DNA of 64,000 bases from Microbacterium hydrocarbonoxydans. Its GTDB lineage: Bacteria; Actinomycetota; Actinomycetes; Actinomycetales; Microbacteriaceae. A program made the translations under genes and the position numbers. This document shows, in pieces, positions 58,746 through 64,000 of the stretch (within the stretch, counting starts at the first letter, position 1; each line of letters opens with the position of its first letter). The notes under the pieces were generated by a model. It was not told the origin of the DNA, searched no databases, and worked only from the letters and a program-made list of their open reading frames with translations. Location of the stretch: contig NZ_LR882982.1 in the NCBI RefSeq assembly GCF_904831005.1, forward strand, positions 2,728,001-2,792,000, given 5' to 3'.

Positions 58746-61700
58746 ATGAAGATCGAACACCGCAGTATCCGCCGCGCCATCGGTGCGCTGACCGCCGGAG
58801 TGATCGCCCTCAGCGGGGCGCTCCTGGTCGCACCGCCCGCATCCGCCGCATCCGCCGCGTCGCCCGTCGAAGTTGCCGTGCAGGGGCCGCTTCCCGAGAT
58901 CGTGCAGAGCGTCAGCGACGCCGGGTTCGCGCACCCGGGCGTCGGATTCACCGCCGACCACCTCGAGAACATGCGCACCCAGGTGCGGGCCGGTGTCGAC
59001 CCGTGGGCGAGCTACTACGACGCGATGGTCGAGACCCGCTACGCCGCGCGCGACTTCCGCGCGGAGAACTCCCAGCCGGGCACCGATACGCCGAAGAACG
59101 ACGCGTACGCGAGTGCCGGCATGCGGTCGATGGCTCTGCGAGACAGCATCGGAGCCATGACCCAGGCACTCGAGTACGCGGTGACGGGCGACGAGCAGTA
59201 CCGCGCGAACGCCCTGCACGTGCTGCGCACCTGGAGCAGCCTCGACCCGGCGAAATACGCGTACTTCGGCGACGCACACATCCACACCGGCGTGCCGCTG
59301 TACTACATGCTCATCGCCGCCGAGGTGATCCGCACCACGGAGCCCGCCGCCGAGAGCCTCGACGGATACGATCTGCGCTGGACGGATGCCGATGAGCAGC
59401 GCATCGAGGACAACCTGATCCGCCCGGTGCTCGACACGTTCCTCTCGTCGAACAACCGCCTGTGGAACCAGCACCTGTACGGCGTGATCGGAATGGTGTC
59501 TGCGGCGATCTTCCTCGATGACGCCGACCTCTATGCCGAGCGCGTGGAGTGGTTCACGGTCAACGCGGGGTACGAGAGCGAGCACGACCTCTACGGCGGC
59601 AACGTGAACGGATCGCTCGCGCAGCTGTTCCGGCAGATCCCGGCCGACGCCCCCGGCAACACGACGGGCCAGCCCTTCGTGCAGCACATGGAGATGCTGC
59701 GCGACCAGGCGCACGGTCAGGGCGACGTCGACATCTTCGTGGCCCTCGCCCGCATCGTCGACGCCCAGGGGACGAGACTCGACCCGGTCGCAGGCACCGT
59801 CTCGGATGCGGCGGATGCCGTCTCGCCCTACCGGTTCCTCGATGACCGCATCCTCGACGGCGCCGACACGTTCTACGCCTTCATGATGGGCGAGGAGGTG
59901 CCCTACGTTCCGGCGAACGAGGGCGGCGCGATCTCGCAGGCATACCGCGGCCGACTGCAGGATCCGCTGAGTGAGGCGTACCTGCAGTACCGCTATGTCG
60001 CCGACGTCGATGTCGCCGCTGCCGCGCCCCATGTCGCCGAGCTCTATGAGCAGAGGGACGGCCCGCTCTACTACTACGGCAACGGCGTGCAGAACTTCTG
60101 GAACGACCGGGGATCGGACTACACGGGCGCCGAGTACTGGGTCGCGTTCCCGCACGAGCTCGCCGAGGCGGAGGACTCTGTCGCTCCGCTGGCGCCGAGC
60201 GCCGAGCTCTCGGTCGAGTCCTTCGGCACGCCGCTCGGTGACGGAGCCGCGCGCGAGACCGATGTAGACGGCACCTCCTTCATCCGTCTCGATGCCGGTG
60301 CGGATGACGCGAACCTCGCTATCCGCCGCGCGATCTGGGGAGACCGTGCGTCGCAGTCGCTGGTCGCGGTGAAGGTGCGCAGTGACGGCACCGCCCGGCT
60401 GCAGGCGTCCCGCACGGCGGACGAGGCTCCGTTCACCGAGATCGTCGTTCCCGACACGGGAGGCGAGTGGCGCTACGTGTGGTTCGACCTGGCCCTCGCG
60501 AAGACGCCCGGTGCGGTGGGAGAGAACATCCTGTTCCTTCGTGCGACCGGCTCCGGCGCCCAGGTCGACGTGTCAGGGCTCCTGGCGCAGGCCAACGGCG
60601 TGCTGACGCCGCCGCAGTTCACGGATGCGCCCGCGCTCGACGCGGTGCTGGTCGCGGGAGAGCCGTGGACGCGCAGCATCCAGACCACCGATGCCGCCGG
60701 CGAGACCGTCACCCTCGAACTGCACGACGCTCCCGCGGACGCCGTGCTGCAGGGGAGCGATCTCACCTGGTCGCCCCCGCAGGCGGGCCGGGCCGCGATG
60801 ACCCTCGCCGCCTCCGACGGCACCACCGTGACCGCGCTGCCGGTGACCATCACGGTCGTCGAGGACCGGGCGGCGGCCATCGAGGAGCTCGTCGATCGCG
60901 TCGGCGAGAGCACCGAGTACACCGCGGCCAGCTGGGCGCGTGTGACGGAGGCGCGTGCCGCCGCCGACGACGGCGTCGCATCTGCGGATGCCGCGGCATT
61001 CGCCTCCCTTCTCGAGGCGCTCGGCGACGCGGTGTCGAGCCTTGTCACGCTCACTCCCGTGCTGCCGGACGGCACGCTCGACTACCGCGCACTCGTCTCG
61101 GCGCCTCCCCTCACACCTGCCCAGCTGACGGCGCTCACCGACGGCGACAACCAGTCGACCTGGGGTGACCAGAGGGTTCCGAGCATCGTGTTCGACTTCG
61201 GCTCGGGGTTCCGCGTCGGAGCAGAGCGATTCGGCCTGCAGGCGAGAGACACCTTCGGCAACCGCGCCGAAGGCACGAACGTCTACGGCTCGAACGACGG
61301 TGTCGCCTGGACGCTGCTCACCGAGCATCCGAACGCGGGCACCGACGCCGCGGTCGAGTGGATCGACGTGCGCAGCGAGGTGCGCGACTCGACGTTCCGT
61401 TTCGTGAAGCTGCAGGTCGACGAGCCGGGAGTGCCGTCGGATCCGGCGTATCCGGGAATCTGGAGCATCGCCGAGCTGCGGATCGACGGCACCAGGAGCG
61501 AGGCCGTCGGATCGATGGATGCGGTCACGATGGCGTCGCCCGACGCGGTGGCCGGTCGAGTGGTGGCGGGCGACAGCGTCGAGCTGACCCTGACCGGACC
61601 TGCCGACAACACCGATGTCGCCGTCACCGTGCTCGGAGCGCAGGCAGAGGTGACCTCACCGTCGCCCGGCACCTGGATCGCCCGTGCGGTCGTCGCCGCG

Positions 61701-62564
61701 GATGCCGCCCAGCCCGGCCGGGTCGGGTTCACCGTCGACTTCGCCACCGCCGACGGTCGCCGCGCCGACACGATCCACGCCACGACCGACGGCTCGGCGC
61801 TGTACCTGTCGAGCGACAGCGGGCGCATCGACGCGGCGTTCCGTGACGCCACGGTGCTGCGGCCCGATGGGGTGGCCGACGCCGCCTGGACCCAGTACAC
61901 CGCGCGGATGCTCGACGGCGACCCCGCCACGCATTCCGACACCCGGCTCAACTCGGGTCTCTACGGCAACGTGTGGGACTTCGGCGCGCACACGACGGTG
62001 TCGTTGACGGGCGCCGAGCTGCTCGTGCGACAGGACGGCTACGGCACGTCTCGCATCTCGGACATGCGTCTGGAGGGGTCGAACGATCTGACCACGTGGA
62101 CGCGTCTCACGCCCGCGGTGCCCGCGAAGACCCTCGACTGGCAGGCATGGCCGGTCGCTGACGACACCGCCTTCCGATACGTGCGCCTGGTCAACGGTCA
62201 GATCCTGAACGTCGCCGAGCTGATCCTCTTCGGAAGCGTGACGACGGCTCCTGCCGTTGCGCCGTGGGACCCGGCAGCGGTCTACGACGCGGGTGACGAG
62301 GTCTCGCACGAAGGCGCGATCCACACCGCGCAGTGGTGGACACGCGCCGAGGCTCCCGGCAGCACGACGACAGGCTCGTGGATGGAGCGGGGAGCGCTCG
62401 TGCCGGCGGCCGGAGACGGCGTGCGGGCCTGGACGGCGTCATACGTCTTCGTGGGCGGAGAGGTGATCGCCCACGAGGGGCACACGTTCCGGGCCAGGTG
62501 GTGGACGCGTGACCAGGAGCCCGGCGACCCGAACGGTCCCTGGCAGGATCTCGGAGCCTTCTGA
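58746..62564 (+). CDS. Large secreted polysaccharide-lyase-like protein with binding modules
   Basis: 1272 residues. Signal peptide (1-36, hydrophobic ALTAGVIALSGALLV then PASAASA). Residues 60-470 form an alginate-lyase-like alpha/alpha toroid (NNRLWNQHLYGVIGM 236-250, QAHGQGDV 321-328, RYVADVDVAAAAPH). Then a cadherin/He_PIG-like module (about 630-700), a helical FIVAR-like stretch (705-770), a discoidin module (about 775-910), an Ig-like module, a second discoidin (about 1020-1155), and two CBM5/12-like units at the end, each with YxxGDxVxHEGxxHxAxWWT. Degrades an acidic polysaccharide outside the cell; GGAAGAGAG before the ATG. Confidence 0.85.
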   Translation: MKIEHRSIRRAIGALTAGVIALSGALLVAPPASAASAASPVEVAVQGPLPEIVQSVSDAGFAHPGVGFTADHLENMRTQVRAGVDPWASYYDAMVETRYAARDFRAENSQPGTDTPKNDAYASAGMRSMALRDSIGAMTQALEYAVTGDEQYRANALHVLRTWSSLDPAKYAYFGDAHIHTGVPLYYMLIAAEVIRTTEPAAESLDGYDLRWTDADEQRIEDNLIRPVLDTFLSSNNRLWNQHLYGVIGMVSAAIFLDDADLYAERVEWFTVNAGYESEHDLYGGNVNGSLAQLFRQIPADAPGNTTGQPFVQHMEMLRDQAHGQGDVDIFVALARIVDAQGTRLDPVAGTVSDAADAVSPYRFLDDRILDGADTFYAFMMGEEVPYVPANEGGAISQAYRGRLQDPLSEAYLQYRYVADVDVAAAAPHVAELYEQRDGPLYYYGNGVQNFWNDRGSDYTGAEYWVAFPHELAEAEDSVAPLAPSAELSVESFGTPLGDGAARETDVDGTSFIRLDAGADDANLAIRRAIWGDRASQSLVAVKVRSDGTARLQASRTADEAPFTEIVVPDTGGEWRYVWFDLALAKTPGAVGENILFLRATGSGAQVDVSGLLAQANGVLTPPQFTDAPALDAVLVAGEPWTRSIQTTDAAGETVTLELHDAPADAVLQGSDLTWSPPQAGRAAMTLAASDGTTVTALPVTITVVEDRAAAIEELVDRVGESTEYTAASWARVTEARAAADDGVASADAAAFASLLEALGDAVSSLVTLTPVLPDGTLDYRALVSAPPLTPAQLTALTDGDNQSTWGDQRVPSIVFDFGSGFRVGAERFGLQARDTFGNRAEGTNVYGSNDGVAWTLLTEHPNAGTDAAVEWIDVRSEVRDSTFRFVKLQVDEPGVPSDPAYPGIWSIAELRIDGTRSEAVGSMDAVTMASPDAVAGRVVAGDSVELTLTGPADNTDVAVTVLGAQAEVTSPSPGTWIARAVVAADAAQPGRVGFTVDFATADGRRADTIHATTDGSALYLSSDSGRIDAAFRDATVLRPDGVADAAWTQYTARMLDGDPATHSDTRLNSGLYGNVWDFGAHTTVSLTGAELLVRQDGYGTSRISDMRLEGSNDLTTWTRLTPAVPAKTLDWQAWPVADDTAFRYVRLVNGQILNVAELILFGSVTTAPAVAPWDPAAVYDAGDEVSHEGAIHTAQWWTRAEAPGSTTTGSWMERGALVPAAGDGVRAWTASYVFVGGEVIAHEGHTFRARWWTRDQEPGDPNGPWQDLGAF

Positions 62565-62625
62565 GCGGTCGCCGGGGCGGTTCGGTCGGGTCTCCGGCCG
62601 GGCCGCCCCCTTCACGTGGCGGCGC

Positions 62626-63717
62626 TCAGTCCGCGCGCACGGGCCCCGTCGATCCGCGCACGATCAGCTCGCTCGGCAGCACCACCGGACCGTGATAGGC
62701 ACCCCCGACGGCGATGCGACCGGCCAGCTCTCCGACGTCGTGGAACGGCGCCCGCACCGTGGTCAGCGACGGCGTGAGATCGGCGACGAGCTGCATGTCG
62801 TCGAAGCCGACGACCGAGACCCGTTCGGGAATCGCGATGCCCTCGGCGTGCAGCGCGCGGCAGACGCCCACGGCCATGATGTCGGTCTGACACACGATCG
62901 CGGTGACCTCGGGGTCGCCGGCGAGCAGGTCGAGGGTGGCGGCAGCGGCATCGTCCGACGTGTTGCTGCTGCGCTGCGCGAGGGCGGGGTCGAACTCGAT
63001 CCCCGCGTCGTCGAGGCCGTCCTGGTAACCGAGGAAGCGCTGGTGCGGAGTCGTCATGTCGTCGAGGGAGCCGAGGAACGCGATGCGCCGGTGCCCGAGG
63101 GAGACCAGATGCCCGACAGCCGCGCGCACTCCGCCGCGATGGTCGTAGTCGATCGAGGCGATGTGGGGATGGTGGGGGAGAGCCGCACGACCGCACAGGA
63201 TCAGCTGTGCCCCGACCCGCGCCAGTGTCGCCGAGTATCGCTGCGCGCGTGCCTCGAACTCCTCGGTCGCGGGGGTCGAGCCGACCAGCAGCACGGCCGC
63301 CACGCGCTGCTCGCTCAGCGTCTCTATCAGAGCGGCTTCGCGTTCGACGTCGCCGCCGGTCGTGCACATGGTGAAGAGGTGGCCGTTGGCTGTCGCGATG
63401 TCTTCGGCTCCGCCCGCCATCGAAGCGAACGTGGGGCCCACCATGATGCTCGACACGAACGCGATGCTGCGTCGTCCGACGCCCATCATCGAGCGGGCGA
63501 GACCGTTCACGACGTAGCCGAGCTCCTCGGCGGCGGCGAGCACCCGAGCATGGCTCGCCGACTTGCCCGCGGCACGTCCGGCCAGCACTCGAGAGGCGGT
63601 GGCACGCGAGACACCGGCCGCCTCGGCGACCTCGGCCAGCGTCGGGCCGCCGCCTCGCTCGGGCCCGGGCGTCGCGTTGCGGCGCGTGGGCGAGCCGTCG
63701 TCGATGGTGGTGGTCAC
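62626..63717 (-). CDS. LacI-family transcriptional regulator
   Basis: 363 residues: HTH (LAEVAEAAGVSRATASRVLAG, with hinge VVNGLARSMMGVGR) and the periplasmic-binding-like sensor domain. GTG 63717 is set by TAGATT (63724-63729, minus) 6 nt upstream. The 20 residues before the HTH are low-complexity. Its operator probably is AACTAGTT, found before this gene and before the transporter operon, so it should repress the locus until a sugar binds. Confidence 0.92.
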   Translation of the reverse strand: MTTTIDDGSPTRRNATPGPERGGGPTLAEVAEAAGVSRATASRVLAGRAAGKSASHARVLAAAEELGYVVNGLARSMMGVGRRSIAFVSSIMVGPTFASMAGGAEDIATANGHLFTMCTTGGDVEREAALIETLSEQRVAAVLLVGSTPATEEFEARAQRYSATLARVGAQLILCGRAALPHHPHIASIDYDHRGGVRAAVGHLVSLGHRRIAFLGSLDDMTTPHQRFLGYQDGLDDAGIEFDPALAQRSSNTSDDAAAATLDLLAGDPEVTAIVCQTDIMAVGVCRALHAEGIAIPERVSVVGFDDMQLVADLTPSLTTVRAPFHDVGELAGRIAVGGAYHGPVVLPSELIVRGSTGPVRAD

Positions 63718-63723
63718 ACAGGG

Positions 63724-63729
63724 AATCTA
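63724..63729 (-). promoter_or_regulatory. -10 box of lacI
   Basis: TAGATT on the minus strand, 6 nt before GTG 63717; leaderless start. Confidence 0.6.
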
Positions 63730-63759
63730 TCGCGAGGATCGGCCGGGAGCACGGCGACC

Positions 63760-63773
63760 CGCAACTAGTTCCG
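63760..63773. promoter_or_regulatory. LacI-type operator before lacI
   Basis: CGCAACTAGTTCCG with the palindromic core AACTAGTT (63763-63770), shared with 49114-49121. Located about 45-55 bp before the lacI start; autoregulation is likely. Confidence 0.7.
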
Positions 63774-63787
63774 CCGGATGGTGGATG

Positions 63788-64000
63788 TCACCCGCCGCCG
63801 GGGGTGACGACCACGGCGTATTCGGCGCCGGGGCCGGTGCGGCCGGACTCCGCGTCGATGTAGCGCAGTGTCAGCAGGTGGAATCCGAGATGGATGTCGG
63901 GGATGTAGTCGTCGGCCGTCACCTCGTCGATCGCGATGAGGTGGGGCACGACCACGCCGTCGACGGCCACCTGCACCCATCCACCCGGAATCCCTTCGAG
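63788..64000 (-). CDS. C-terminal fragment of an unidentified protein
   Basis: At least 70 residues, open to the window edge on the minus strand, ending YAVVVTPGGG. The visible part is beta-rich (WVQVAVDGVVVPHLIAIDEV; LGFHLLTLRYIDAES). The full gene is outside the window, so no family is assigned. It runs in the same direction as lacI. Confidence 0.6.
   Translation of the reverse strand, partial: LEGIPGGWVQVAVDGVVVPHLIAIDEVTADDYIPDIHLGFHLLTLRYIDAESGRTGPGAEYAVVVTPGGG

Overview
The window is chromosomal DNA from a very GC-rich actinobacterium, most likely Microbacterium or a close relative in Microbacteriaceae. Support comes from codon usage, from many GTG and some TTG starts, and from many promoters in which a TANNNT -10 box lies 6-7 nt before the start codon (leaderless mRNAs). 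The assignment also fits the gene set: ClgR/PopR-type regulators, CopD-CtaG fusion, MmyB-like regulators, DUF624 proteins and sugar ABC operons without an ATPase. I saw no rRNA, tRNA, CRISPR array, insertion sequence or integrase.

Layout. 1-1.3 kb: a ClpP pair, one member without its catalytic Ser, and a ClgR/PopR-like regulator. 1.4-10.5 kb: small metabolic and regulatory genes (Lrp/LysE, thioesterase, MmyB-like regulator and aldo/keto reductase, a DMT transporter-ribA-marR operon, sulfurtransferase, XRE regulator, membrane proteins). 10.7-14.8 kb: purB, which probably starts at CTG, a low-molecular-weight phosphatase, a WXG-like protein with a lipase-like protein, and a PF04020 membrane protein. 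14.9-19.5 kb: hisC and a branched-chain 2-oxoacid dehydrogenase operon. 19.6-20.2 kb: two small divergent genes sharing a LexA-type box. 20.3-23.1 kb: aldo/keto reductase, DMT transporter, LysR. 23.4-29.6 kb: an alpha-glucoside uptake and hydrolysis locus (ROK regulator, ABC transporter, GH13).

29.8-38.5 kb is a zinc region: znuACB behind a promoter with a Zur-type box, then zur in one overlapping run with a PF03773 permease, a TIGR03943-like protein and a beta-propeller-like membrane protein, then a DNA glycosylase and the zinc-free ribosomal protein genes rpmB-rpmG-rpsN behind a structured leader. 38.5-49.0 kb: a DUF559 nuclease-like gene between two copies of a repeat, HU, CopD-CtaG, a Pif1-like helicase, GIY-YIG nuclease among repeats, a heme oxygenase/DUF2470 pair, a beta-lactamase-like lipoprotein without its catalytic residues, and CorA.

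49.1-63.8 kb is a carbohydrate utilisation locus: ABC transporter, DUF624 protein, GH36, two GH43 enzymes, a 2-hydroxyacid dehydrogenase, a 1272-residue secreted lyase-like protein, and a LacI regulator. The same AACTAGTT operator core lies before both the transporter operon and lacI, so the locus is probably one regulon. A partial gene runs off the right end.

Dispersed repeats are a theme. One family (CGGTCGTTGAGCGAG ... GAGACGAAACG) is found between genes and also inside the gene at 34980-36797, where it is translated.
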